Assembly: GCF_023502205.1 (NCBI RefSeq)
Contig: NZ_JAMFLG010000005.1
Span: 62,001 to 126,000, forward strand
DNA: 64,000 nucleotides
Origin: Aquiflexum sp. TKW24L
GTDB lineage: Bacteria > Bacteroidota > Bacteroidia > Cytophagales > Cyclobacteriaceae
Direction of reading: 5' to 3'
The notes under the pieces were generated by a model that did no database searches, had not been told where the DNA came from, and saw nothing but the letters and a program-made list of their open reading frames with translations. This document shows, one piece after another, positions 8,497 to 16,503 of the stretch. The position numbers were made by a program, and so were the translations under genes. Every line of letters begins with the position of its first letter. Positions within the stretch are counted from its first letter, which is position 1.

Positions 8497-9324
8497 ATGA
8501 AGCTATTTTTCACCATGGCATTTATCATTGCCGCCTGTTCCAATAATCCCTCTGAAAGTGTTGACAGTTTCGGAGGAGAGTATAATGAGGTCCTTGAGAT
8601 TCCCGCAACCAGACAAGAAGCTCCACCTTCAGAGAAGATGCTTCTATCGCAGGATATTAGTCAAAAACTCGTACGGTCCGGAGGCATCAATTTCCAATCA
8701 GAGGATTTGGAAAATGATTATCAGCAGATTAAAAATATGCTTGGAGGATTCAATGCCTATTTGGAAAATGAAAACCAATTCAATGACAATTACAGAAAAA
8801 GCTATACCCTCAGTATCCGGGTTCCATCAGATAATTTTGATAGCTTATTAAATACTATTTCCGCTATTGCCTATCGGGTCGAAAGCAAAAATTCCAATGT
8901 GGATGATGTGACCGAAAGGTACTACGACCTCCAAAGCCGGATCCAAAACAAAAAGGAACTTGAAATCAGATACCGGGAAATATTATCCAAAGCCAATCAG
9001 GTCAAGGATATCCTCGAAATCGAACGCAATCTCACCGAGGTCAGGACTGATGTCGAAATGATGGAGGGACAATTCAATTACCTCAGCAAGCAGATCAAAT
9101 TCAGTTCCCTTCAGGTGCAATTTTATGAAGAGTTGCCATATGAATTGAATTCACCCAAAAAGAAAGGATTCTGGGTGAGGATATTCAATGCTTTGGATAA
9201 TGGTTGGCAGATATTTATTTCTGTAGTGGTTGGATTGGTGACACTTTGGCCTTTCTTTTTTGCGGGAGCTATAATTTTTATTTTGGTGATTTATTTGAAA
9301 AGGAAAAACAAGAACCATCCATGA
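8497..9324 (+). CDS. DUF4349-type lipoprotein with C-terminal membrane helix
   Basis: The first in-frame ATG at 8497 gives a lipoprotein signal (MKLFFTMAFIIAAC, Cys14), so the upstream TTG extension to 8473 is rejected. The periplasmic part starts with RSGGINFQSEDL and contains YTLSIRVPSDNFDSLLNTIS and a coiled-coil-like stretch (YYDLQSRIQNKKELEIRYREI...), the features of DUF4349. A transmembrane helix (about 237-267 of the mature frame) precedes a lysine-rich tail. DUF4349 proteins have no assigned biochemical role. The stop TGA overlaps the next start as ATGA, indicating coupled translation. Confidence 0.82.
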   Translation: MKLFFTMAFIIAACSNNPSESVDSFGGEYNEVLEIPATRQEAPPSEKMLLSQDISQKLVRSGGINFQSEDLENDYQQIKNMLGGFNAYLENENQFNDNYRKSYTLSIRVPSDNFDSLLNTISAIAYRVESKNSNVDDVTERYYDLQSRIQNKKELEIRYREILSKANQVKDILEIERNLTEVRTDVEMMEGQFNYLSKQIKFSSLQVQFYEELPYELNSPKKKGFWVRIFNALDNGWQIFISVVVGLVTLWPFFFAGAIIFILVIYLKRKNKNHP

Positions 9325-10316
9325 GCCTGAGCAGAACTGGTGTATTTCTAATTTTTGTGCTATTGTTTTTTTCCTGTGCGAGCATTCAGGATTCAAACAT
9401 CAACCTACGGTTAGACAAGAGCAATTGCTTTCAGGAATATTTTTATGAATATGCAGAGGATCAGATTCCTGCTCCCCTGCATACCCTTACCATTCCTGAA
9501 AGCCTCCAAAACAACTTTTCCAAATCTAGCATTAACATCGCCAATGCCATGGGGATTTTGGATTTGCTTGAAAGATACCTAGTGGGTCTCGAGGATTTCT
9601 ATGCGGATCCAAGTTTTGAAAAACGGCTCAGCCACCTGGAACTTTACCAGAAACTTTCGCATCGCATAGGTTTTGCAGAATTAGAGATTTCTTCTGAATC
9701 TGCCGAATTGGGTTGTGAGGAGGAGCGTATCGAACAGATTGCAAACTACCTCAAAGCAAAAGAAGATGATATAGATACCAAGTTGACGGTTGCGTCTATC
9801 GTGGTCGGGGCAGTTGGGGCCATTTTGACCACTGCATATTTTGACCAAGGCAAGACAGGTGAATACATTGCATTGGGTACGGGGATTTTGGGGGCAACAT
9901 TGGGTGTGATGATTTTGGTCAACAAAAAGAAAGTGACTTTTCAACACCCTAGAAATCATTTGCAAGAGATATGGGAAGGTCCCCAGACTGCGAGTTATTT
10001 CCCTGCTTCAGTTTGGTATTATCTCAATTATGTCTATCCTGAAGAGGAAAAGCAGCTTTCCATAAGGGAAGAAATCATTGAAAAATGGATAGGATTGGGA
10101 TTATTTGACAATGTCAAGCCAAAAGACAAAGAGGCTTTGATTGAGAAGTTTTTTGGAGGTGGAGGTGTATATCTGAGCGATGAACTTGCGGAAAGAGCAA
10201 GTATGTACGATCAGCTTGGATCGCAGATCAACCTCATGATGCAGGATTTGAAAAGTCTTACCCGTGAACTGGAAGTGTTGCAGGTAAAGAAGTTTTCGGA
10301 GCTCAGGAAAAAGTGA
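9321..10316 (+). CDS. lipoprotein-like protein with two glycine-rich membrane helices
   Basis: The start is the ATG at 9321, overlapping the upstream stop by four bases. The frame is open further upstream, but that part is a shadow of the neighbour. The signal sequence SRTGVFLIFVLLFFSC suggests a lipoprotein (Cys19), although the lipobox is not ideal. The middle has two close, glycine-rich hydrophobic segments (about 155-174 and 182-200) with GAVGAILTT and GTGILGATLG, resembling a glycine-zipper hairpin. The C-terminus is a predicted coiled coil (QLGSQINLMMQDLKSL). No family is recognised. Coupling to the DUF4349 lipoprotein suggests a joint envelope role. Confidence 0.75.
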   Translation: MSLSRTGVFLIFVLLFFSCASIQDSNINLRLDKSNCFQEYFYEYAEDQIPAPLHTLTIPESLQNNFSKSSINIANAMGILDLLERYLVGLEDFYADPSFEKRLSHLELYQKLSHRIGFAELEISSESAELGCEEERIEQIANYLKAKEDDIDTKLTVASIVVGAVGAILTTAYFDQGKTGEYIALGTGILGATLGVMILVNKKKVTFQHPRNHLQEIWEGPQTASYFPASVWYYLNYVYPEEEKQLSIREEIIEKWIGLGLFDNVKPKDKEALIEKFFGGGGVYLSDELAERASMYDQLGSQINLMMQDLKSLTRELEVLQVKKFSELRKK

Positions 10317-10529
10317 GAGTTGGGAGACGATCAAAGGCAAATAAATCGTTTGTAACAAGCTGATATTTCAAAAATTAATCTTTGCTCTTTTAAGTGCTGT
10401 CTTTGATATAGGTTTAAAAAAAAGTTGGTGCTATGATTTTCTTTTCAAACCATTGATTATCAATTAATTTGGATTTTCATTAAATTCGATAACTGCGTAT
10501 GAATCTGACAAGCCCAAGCTATCGAAACC

Positions 10530-11324
10530 ATGAAAAGAATCCATCTCTTTGAATTTGAGGACATGCCATGGTTTCCGGATTGGATCAGGGTTTTGATGAC
10601 AAGGTACATCATGACATTCCACAGGGTTCTTGACACGCCAGGTATTTTAGAGGAACTAGTCGAAAAAGGCCTTCAAAGATCAGAGGCTACTAGGATTATC
10701 GATCTATGTTCAGGTAGTGGAGGCCCTATGCTTGAGGTGGCAGAAAAGCTAAAAACCTCAGGAAAATTTCCGGACTTAAAGCTCATGTTGAGCGATCTGT
10801 ATCCCGACCAAGAAGCTGCCAGGTCCCTCAATCAAAAAGGCGATGAATCGGTCACTTACCTGATAGATTCTTTGGATGCTACGCAAGTCCGCAAAGGTCT
10901 TGTTGGACTTCGTACAATGGTCAGCAGCATGCACCACATGAAGCCGGAAGTCGCAAAAAAAATATTAAATAATGCCAAAGTGGCACATCAGCCAATTCTG
11001 ATTTTTGAAATCTCTGACAATACCCCACCTATTTTTCTTTGGTGGCTCGCAATACCTTTTGCGTTTATTATGACATTTTTCGTAACCCCAATCGTACGTC
11101 CCATCTCTTGGCAGCAATTGGTTTTTACTTATCTTATTCCAATTTTACCTTTTTTCATCGCTTGGGATGGTGCTGTATCCAATGCCCGAACCTATACTTT
11201 GGACGACATGGAGGAACTGATCCGGGGATTGTCGGATGGGGATTATGGCTGGGAAATGGGTAAAGTAAAAGGAAAGGGAGGAAAAAAACTTTATTTATTG
11301 GGAAGTCCCAAGCATTTCCTATAA
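10530..11324 (+). CDS. SAM-dependent methyltransferase with two hydrophobic segments
   Basis: The N-terminal half is a class I methyltransferase: motif I reads IIDLCSGSGGPMLEVA (56-71), and an acidic strand end is seen at LMLSDLYPDQ. After the catalytic fold there are two hydrophobic stretches, about 167-187 and 196-212, followed by a soluble tail with RTYTLDDMEELI. The protein is probably membrane-attached, which points to a lipid-like or hydrophobic substrate (inference). It stands alone and converges on alr, with only 19 bases between them. Confidence 0.78.
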   Translation: MKRIHLFEFEDMPWFPDWIRVLMTRYIMTFHRVLDTPGILEELVEKGLQRSEATRIIDLCSGSGGPMLEVAEKLKTSGKFPDLKLMLSDLYPDQEAARSLNQKGDESVTYLIDSLDATQVRKGLVGLRTMVSSMHHMKPEVAKKILNNAKVAHQPILIFEISDNTPPIFLWWLAIPFAFIMTFFVTPIVRPISWQQLVFTYLIPILPFFIAWDGAVSNARTYTLDDMEELIRGLSDGDYGWEMGKVKGKGGKKLYLLGSPKHFL

Positions 11325-11343
11325 TCACTGAATAAAACCATGA

Positions 11344-12498
11344 TTATTCCACCATTCTTCTTGGTATGTCCAAAGGCAATCTCGTAAGCAATTCATAATT
11401 TACCTGTTGGCTGGATTCTCCAAAGGAGGCGACGGTGATTTCAAGTTCGCCTTGAACACCAATGATAACAACCTCATCTCCCTTCTTTACTTTTTCCAAA
11501 TCAGTAACATCCACAGCTATGCTGTTCATCGTGACTGTTCCTGTGACGAAAACGATCTTTCCGGAAATGAGGACTTTACCCTGGTTGCTGAGTAAACGGC
11601 TGTATCCATGCCCATAGCCGATCGGCACCAAAGCGATCTTCATGTCTTTTGGCGCCATGTAGCTCGAGCCATATCCGATAAATTCACCCATTTTGACTGA
11701 TTTGATATTCATCACGCTACTTTTCCAGCTGATAAGTCTTTTGAGAGGATTTTTATTGTTTGCTGGCAAAGATTGGTACCGGTACATATAGGTTTCCTGT
11801 GTCGGCCAAAATCCATAGGAAGTTATTCCAAGTCTGACTAGATCCATTTTTGTTTCAGGATAAAGAAGTGTTGCGGCCGAGCAGGCAGTATGGTGCTTAT
11901 CAAATTTTAGACCTTGTGATTCAAACCAGGTTTTGAATTTCTTATATAGCTTGATCTGCTTGCGGACACGTACATAGTTGCTGATGCTTTCTGCTCCTGC
12001 ATAGTGGGTGCATAGACCTTTGAGTGAAAGTTGTTCGGCATTTTCTTTCAGAATCTCCAACAAGGCTTCTTTTTCTTCCCCTTCAAATCCTGTTCTGTGA
12101 AATCCTGTTTCCACTTCGATATGGATTTTGGCCTTGACATTTAGCTTTTTCGACATCTTGATTGCTGCATCCAATCGTTCAAATTCAAAAACGTAAAAGC
12201 TGATTCCTTTTAGAATAATTTCCTCCAAATCTTCATTTTCCAGCATGCCCATAATCATGATTTCACTGTCCGATTTACTTGCCTCATGTACCCGCAAAGC
12301 CTCATCTGCGCTGAAGGTACTGAAGTGTCGGATGCCGTTTTCTTCAGCCAAATGAACAATATTTTCAATGCCATGTCCATAAGCATTGCCCTTGACGACC
12401 ACAGATATCTCGGTTTTGGGACCGATATCAGATTTCAAAAAATCCATATTTTGCCTGTAGGCTTGTCGACTGATCTCTATGTAGGAAGTATGACGCAT
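11344..12498 (-). CDS. alr: alanine racemase
   Basis: This PLP enzyme converts L- to D-alanine for peptidoglycan. The PLP lysine lies in VVVKGNAYGHG (K36 from the chosen start) and the second catalytic residue is the tyrosine of IGYGSSY. HYAGAES and VRLGITSYGF match the family barrel, and the C-terminal beta domain follows. The frame is open to 12525, but the ATG at 12498 (MRHTSYIEIS) is the natural family start. At about 384 residues it is of normal length. It is a single-gene unit, divergent from the fucosidase gene. Confidence 0.93.
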   Translation of the reverse strand: MRHTSYIEISRQAYRQNMDFLKSDIGPKTEISVVVKGNAYGHGIENIVHLAEENGIRHFSTFSADEALRVHEASKSDSEIMIMGMLENEDLEEIILKGISFYVFEFERLDAAIKMSKKLNVKAKIHIEVETGFHRTGFEGEEKEALLEILKENAEQLSLKGLCTHYAGAESISNYVRVRKQIKLYKKFKTWFESQGLKFDKHHTACSAATLLYPETKMDLVRLGITSYGFWPTQETYMYRYQSLPANNKNPLKRLISWKSSVMNIKSVKMGEFIGYGSSYMAPKDMKIALVPIGYGHGYSRLLSNQGKVLISGKIVFVTGTVTMNSIAVDVTDLEKVKKGDEVVIIGVQGELEITVASFGESSQQVNYELLTRLPLDIPRRMVE

Positions 12499-12742
12499 CC
12501 TGCAAATTATACAATTTGGAAGCATTGGAACCTATCATTTCCTGATTGGTTCTCTCTTTGCGTCAGAAATTTTTGCTTAAAAATATTCAAGAACCTCATG
12601 ATTTAGACCATTGTCCATTGTTTTAACCCTTTTGAGCGTACCATTAATCTTGTCATATTGTTTATTAAGACCTCATCGTGTCAATCAAAAAATGTCATCA
12701 ACCTTTTGAAGATTTTTTATTAATATTCCTTTTCAATTGAAT

Positions 12743-14797
12743 ATGATGAAAAAATACCTCCTCCCACTTTTGATTCTTTTGGCCTGTGAAAGTAAAGAAG
12801 TAAGTCCTCCGGCTCTGGTTGAACCCATTCCTTCACCGAGACAACTCGCCTGGCATGAGTTGGAATACTATGGCTTTGTGCATTTTAACATGAACACTTT
12901 TTCGGATATGGAATGGGGAATGGGGAACGAACATCCTTCAGAATTTAACCCGACTGCATTGGATACAAGGCAGTGGGCAAAGGTCGCCAAAGATGCCGGA
13001 ATGAAAGGGATCATCATTACCGCCAAGCACCATGATGGATTTTGCCTTTGGCCTTCAGCTTACACAGAGCATTCGGTCAAAAATTCACCTTGGAAGGATG
13101 GAAATGGTGATTTGATCCGTGAACTGTCGGATGCCTGTAAGGAGTACGGGCTGAAATTCGGGATTTATTATTCTCCTTGGGACCGCAATCATGCCGACTA
13201 TGGCAAACCTGAATACATCACTTATATGCGTAATCAACTTACTGAGTTGTTGACCAATTATGGTGATATTTTTGAAGTTTGGTTTGACGGGGCCAATGGG
13301 GGAGATGGGTACTATGGTGGTGCCAATGAAGTCCGGACGGTGGATAAGCTGACTTATTATGATTGGGAAAATACCTATAACCTTGTCCGCGAATTACAGC
13401 CCGGAGCGGTGATGTTCAGCGATGGTGGACCCGACGTGCGTTGGGTAGGAAATGAACACGGATTTGCCTACGAGACGACTTGGGGCAATCTGATGCGGGA
13501 TTCGGTCTATGCAGGGATGCCCGACTATCCAGAGAGATATGCTTCGGGTCAAGAAAATGGGACACATTGGGTTCCGGCAGAGTCGGATGTCTCGATCAGA
13601 CCGGGATGGTATTACCATGAATATGAAGACCACAAAGTACGGACCTTGCCACAGTTGTTGGAGATTTATTACAAAAGCATCGGCCAAAACAGTTCTTTGC
13701 TCATCAACTTTCCTGTCGATAGACGGGGTTTGATTCATGAAAAAGATGTGGAGCAGATCATGAAATTGTCAGATAAAATCAAAGAGGATTTTGCTGTCGA
13801 TCTGGCCAAAACTGCAAAAGTATCAGCTAGCAATGAAAGGGGAAAAGGATATGAAGCAGTGAATGTGACCGATGACAACAAGGAAAGCTATTGGGCTTCG
13901 GAAGATGGCGTGATTCAAAGCAGTATTGTTTTGACTTTGGCAGAACCGACCATTGTCAATAGGTTTGTGGCACAGGAATATATCCCACTCGGGCAAAGGA
14001 TCAAGTCGTTTACTTTGGAAGTAGAGACTGAAACCGGTTGGGAGGAAATCTATCAAGGAACAACCGTGGGAATAAAAAGGATTTTGAGGTTTGATGATGT
14101 GTTGGCAAAACAGGTCCGCTTCACCATTATCGATGCAAAATCCAGTCCTACGATATCCAATATCGGTATATTCTATGCGCCAAAGCTCGTCACTGAACCT
14201 GAGTTGATCAGATCAAAATCAGGAGAAGTGACGCTCCAGGTTCCCGAAAAAGGAGTGGAAATTTTCTACACCTTAGACGGTTCAGAACCCAATGAGAACA
14301 GTACCAAATATGAAAATCCGATAAGCATTTCCGAGCCAACCACCATTAAGGCAATGGCTTTTGATAGTCAAAGTGGGAAAAAAAGTGAAGTTTTGGTTCA
14401 TAACCTGGATATACCCAAAGCCAAATGGAAAGTGGTGAATCAAGACGAAAATGCTACAAAAGTGATTGACGAAGATTCACAGACCTTTTGGAAAAGTGGG
14501 CAAAATGAGGTGGTCATAGATTTGGGTGAATCCGTCGTCATTAGTGGTTTTACTTATTGGCCACCACAAAACAGGTTTATGATTGGGGTCATTTCGAAAT
14601 ATGTTTTTGAAGGAAGTAGGGATGGGAAATCCTGGAAGGCTTTGGCCACAGGGGAGTTTTCAAATATCAAAAATAATCCGATCGAGCAAGTGGTCAACTT
14701 TGCTCCTTCCCAAGTCCATTTTATTAAACTCAAATCCATTTTCACAACAGATAACCAGCCTGCTTCTTTTGCGGAGGTCGGTGTGCTGACGAAGTGA
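12743..14797 (+). CDS. GH29 alpha-L-fucosidase lipoprotein with carbohydrate-binding modules
   Basis: The protein starts with a lipoprotein signal (MKKYLLPLLILLAC) and so is probably tethered to a membrane. The GH29 catalytic domain (about 30-345) has YYGFVHFNMNTF, ITAKHHDGFCLWPS, IYYSPWDR and the nucleophile aspartate in VWFDGANGG. It is followed by an F5/8-type (discoidin) domain, a chitobiase C-terminal-like domain (FYTLDGSEPNENS) and a second discoidin domain. GH29 enzymes remove fucose from glycans. ATG is available at 12743 and 12746; the upstream TTG at 12737 is rejected. No SusC/D pair or regulator lies next to it, so it is not in a classical polysaccharide utilisation locus here. Confidence 0.92.
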   Translation: MMKKYLLPLLILLACESKEVSPPALVEPIPSPRQLAWHELEYYGFVHFNMNTFSDMEWGMGNEHPSEFNPTALDTRQWAKVAKDAGMKGIIITAKHHDGFCLWPSAYTEHSVKNSPWKDGNGDLIRELSDACKEYGLKFGIYYSPWDRNHADYGKPEYITYMRNQLTELLTNYGDIFEVWFDGANGGDGYYGGANEVRTVDKLTYYDWENTYNLVRELQPGAVMFSDGGPDVRWVGNEHGFAYETTWGNLMRDSVYAGMPDYPERYASGQENGTHWVPAESDVSIRPGWYYHEYEDHKVRTLPQLLEIYYKSIGQNSSLLINFPVDRRGLIHEKDVEQIMKLSDKIKEDFAVDLAKTAKVSASNERGKGYEAVNVTDDNKESYWASEDGVIQSSIVLTLAEPTIVNRFVAQEYIPLGQRIKSFTLEVETETGWEEIYQGTTVGIKRILRFDDVLAKQVRFTIIDAKSSPTISNIGIFYAPKLVTEPELIRSKSGEVTLQVPEKGVEIFYTLDGSEPNENSTKYENPISISEPTTIKAMAFDSQSGKKSEVLVHNLDIPKAKWKVVNQDENATKVIDEDSQTFWKSGQNEVVIDLGESVVISGFTYWPPQNRFMIGVISKYVFEGSRDGKSWKALATGEFSNIKNNPIEQVVNFAPSQVHFIKLKSIFTTDNQPASFAEVGVLTK

Positions 14798-14817
14798 GGG
14801 ATCTCTTGTGTTATTGT

Positions 14818-15184
14818 GATTTCCACCTGCTTTACCTGGTGGAAAATTTTAATTCAATATTGAAAAAAGGCTTTAGCCATGGTAATTATATTTAATGGAG
14901 GATAGAGCTAGTTGGTTGGTTTAGCGAAAACTATAGAAGCAATATTCTATTTGGAATTTTTTGCCTTTAACCTCAAATCAACTTCCTTCAGGTTACTGAT
15001 TTCCACCTGCTTTAGCTGGTGGTTTAATTGAATTTATTACCTACAAACTAGGCTTTAGCCACAGTCTTATATTGATCCTTTTTATTCAGAAACCCTCAAT
15101 AACTTTCATTGTGATGGTTAAATTTCCAACTGCTTTAGCTTTAGGTAAACTCCAATCCATTTCTCATTCTAGGCTATTGCCATA
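14818..15184 (+). repeat. three REP-like double-hairpin units downstream of a RAYT gene
   Basis: Three diverged units occur at 14818-14882, 14998-15063 and 15119-15184. Each has a first hairpin (CCACC, a TGCTTTAGCT-like core, GGTGG in the best copy), about 20-25 AT-rich bases, and a second hairpin GGC-TTTA-GCC (GGCTATTGCC in the third). The shared GCTTTAGC core makes the unit a pair of related stem-loops. They fill the space between the fucosidase and the RAYT gene and are oriented alike. The first unit, with an 8-bp stem TTTCCACC/GGTGGAAA followed by ATTTT, may also end fucosidase transcription. Confidence 0.8.
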
Positions 15185-15192
15185 GAATCCAA

Positions 15193-15627
15193 CTACCCCA
15201 TTTTGGTGAAGCCACATTTCAAAATGAAATTTTCATATTCCTCCATAAAAGTTTCCTTACCATGATGTTCATCTTGATTTTGAATGTAGGATTGCACGAT
15301 TGGAAGGAGGCTTTCAGATACTGAAATCCCAAAATATTCATCCTGCCAATCAAAACGAGAAGGGATAAGGTTTTCCTTATTAATCCAAAAAGCAGATTCA
15401 CCTTTGATCAACTGCATTATTTTACTAACTGTTTGTTCTTTTCCCAAAGAGATCAAGCAACGACAGTGCTCCTTTTGAACTGCGAGCTGATCTATGTAAA
15501 TGCCTTTGTTTTTGCAATTCTCCAAAATATGGGATTTAACATTTTCTCGTAAGGTTTTTCCATTCAAAAGAGGAACAAATTTTTTGGTTGTCCAGACAAA
15601 ATGGATATGAATCTTTATAAATGGCAT
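15193..15627 (-). CDS. REP-associated tyrosine transposase (RAYT/IS200-like), HUH motif altered
   Basis: The 144-residue protein is full length for the Bacteroidota Y1/RAYT group: MPFIKIHIHFVWTTKKFVP at the start, IMQLIKGESAFWINK and FDWQDEYFGISVSES in the middle. The catalytic tyrosine is Y114 in QSYIQNQDEHH. These HUH enzymes nick and join single-stranded DNA at REP hairpins. Here the HUH site reads E-H54-C55-R56, where family members have H-C-H. The codon CGT differs from the histidine codon CAT by one transition. The enzyme may therefore be catalytically dead, although the frame is intact. REP-like units flank it on both sides. Confidence 0.88.
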   Translation of the reverse strand: MPFIKIHIHFVWTTKKFVPLLNGKTLRENVKSHILENCKNKGIYIDQLAVQKEHCRCLISLGKEQTVSKIMQLIKGESAFWINKENLIPSRFDWQDEYFGISVSESLLPIVQSYIQNQDEHHGKETFMEEYENFILKCGFTKMG

Positions 15628-15927
15628 AGGTAAATGATTTAGGTTTACCTGAAATTAACCATATAGCGATCAAAAGAAGTGGTTATTCGGTTAAATATTC
15701 GACTATTTTAAACCCCATTTGACTAAAGTCAAAAAACGTCTTGGTAAGATATACTTAACCACTATCTGAAGATAGTGGAAATGGTTAGGTCCCAGTCAAA
15801 AAATATAATTGACATAATATAAATAGAGGTGGAAAGAGTATTCCCCTTTGCATATAAGGGTTATGAAATTTCCCTAAATCGTTTTACCTTATTCCCCGAT
15901 TCATTTTACAACCCTGATGACCTTATT
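15628..15927. other. intergenic region upstream of RAYT
   Basis: The 300 bases between the divergent RAYT and the GMC operon contain an AGGTAAA/TTTACCT inverted repeat (15628-15650) touching the RAYT start, and an inverted REP-like unit (separate entry). The frame of the following gene is open back to 15829, but that part looks non-coding and belongs to this spacer. Confidence 0.5.
15717..15787 (-). repeat. REP-like unit in inverted orientation upstream of RAYT
   Basis: Read on the plus strand this has TTTGAC-TAAA-GTCAAA (15718-15733), then CCACTATCT-GA-AGATAGTGG (15759-15778, a perfect 9-bp stem) followed by GGAAAT. This is the order and spacing of the downstream units reversed: their complement reads GGCTAAAGCC, spacer, CCACC...GGTGGAAAT. 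Thus the RAYT gene lies between inverted copies, as in BIME-type arrangements. The copy is more diverged than the three on the other side. Confidence 0.6.
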
Positions 15928-16503
15928 ATGAAAAGAAGAGACGCCCTCCGGAGCCTTGCCTTGATTACAGGCGGCTTGGTGTTGGTTCCGTCCTGTGATT
16001 TCTCCAAGGAAGATATCCTCGCCGCCTACCAAAATCTCCAAATCACCCCTTCCCTCCAACAATTACTGAAAGATATAGCGGGGACCATCATACCTGCCGG
16101 AAATATCAAAAGTGCTGCCGACATAGAATCGCAGGACTTTATCCTGGTCATGGTCAATGATTGCATTGATACAGAAGGTCAAAAATCCTTCATGCAGGGA
16201 CTGCAGGGATTTGATGATTTCAGCAAAAAAACCGGAGGAAGCGCTTTTTTAAAATTGGATCCTGCTGGCCGTGAAGCAGTGGTAAAAGCTGCTTTGGCAA
16301 TAGAATTACCTGAAGATATCAAACCTGAAGATTCTCAGAAAGCTACCAAGGAATTTATCGGTATGGCCAAACGCTTTACCATACAGGGATTTATGATGTC
16401 GGAATACATCCAAACTGAAGTAAAACCCTATTCCCTGATTCCAGGGGAATACAAAGGTGCAGTATTAATCTCAGACCTCAAACCCGAAAGAATCAATGGC
16501 TAA
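15928..16503 (+). CDS. gluconate 2-dehydrogenase subunit 3-like protein
   Basis: The ATG at 15928 gives MKRRDALRSLALITGGLVLVP, a twin-arginine-type signal followed by SC; the upstream frame to 15829 is rejected. The rest resembles the small subunit 3 of membrane gluconate/sugar dehydrogenases (LLKDIAGTIIPAG, FILVMVNDCIDTEGQKSFMQGLQ, GFMMSEYIQTEVKPYSLIPGEYKG). In the family this subunit helps export and stabilise the flavoprotein. It overlaps the GMC gene by 8 bases, so the two are translated together. No cytochrome c subunit is present nearby. Confidence 0.88.
   Translation: MKRRDALRSLALITGGLVLVPSCDFSKEDILAAYQNLQITPSLQQLLKDIAGTIIPAGNIKSAADIESQDFILVMVNDCIDTEGQKSFMQGLQGFDDFSKKTGGSAFLKLDPAGREAVVKAALAIELPEDIKPEDSQKATKEFIGMAKRFTIQGFMMSEYIQTEVKPYSLIPGEYKGAVLISDLKPERING

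Noticed and set aside
12743-14797. Polysaccharide utilisation locus around the GH29 fucosidase
   Set aside because: No SusC/SusD pair, sulfatase, hybrid two-component sensor or other hydrolases lie beside it; neighbours are alr and a RAYT.
15193-15627. Complete IS200 insertion sequence
   Set aside because: There is no tnpB and no simple left/right end pair; the flanks are multiple REP-like units, which fits a domesticated RAYT better.
15829-15927. Upstream extension of the gluconate dehydrogenase subunit 3-like gene
   Set aside because: The Tat signal begins at ATG 15928; the upstream residues do not resemble the family and precede a complete signal peptide.
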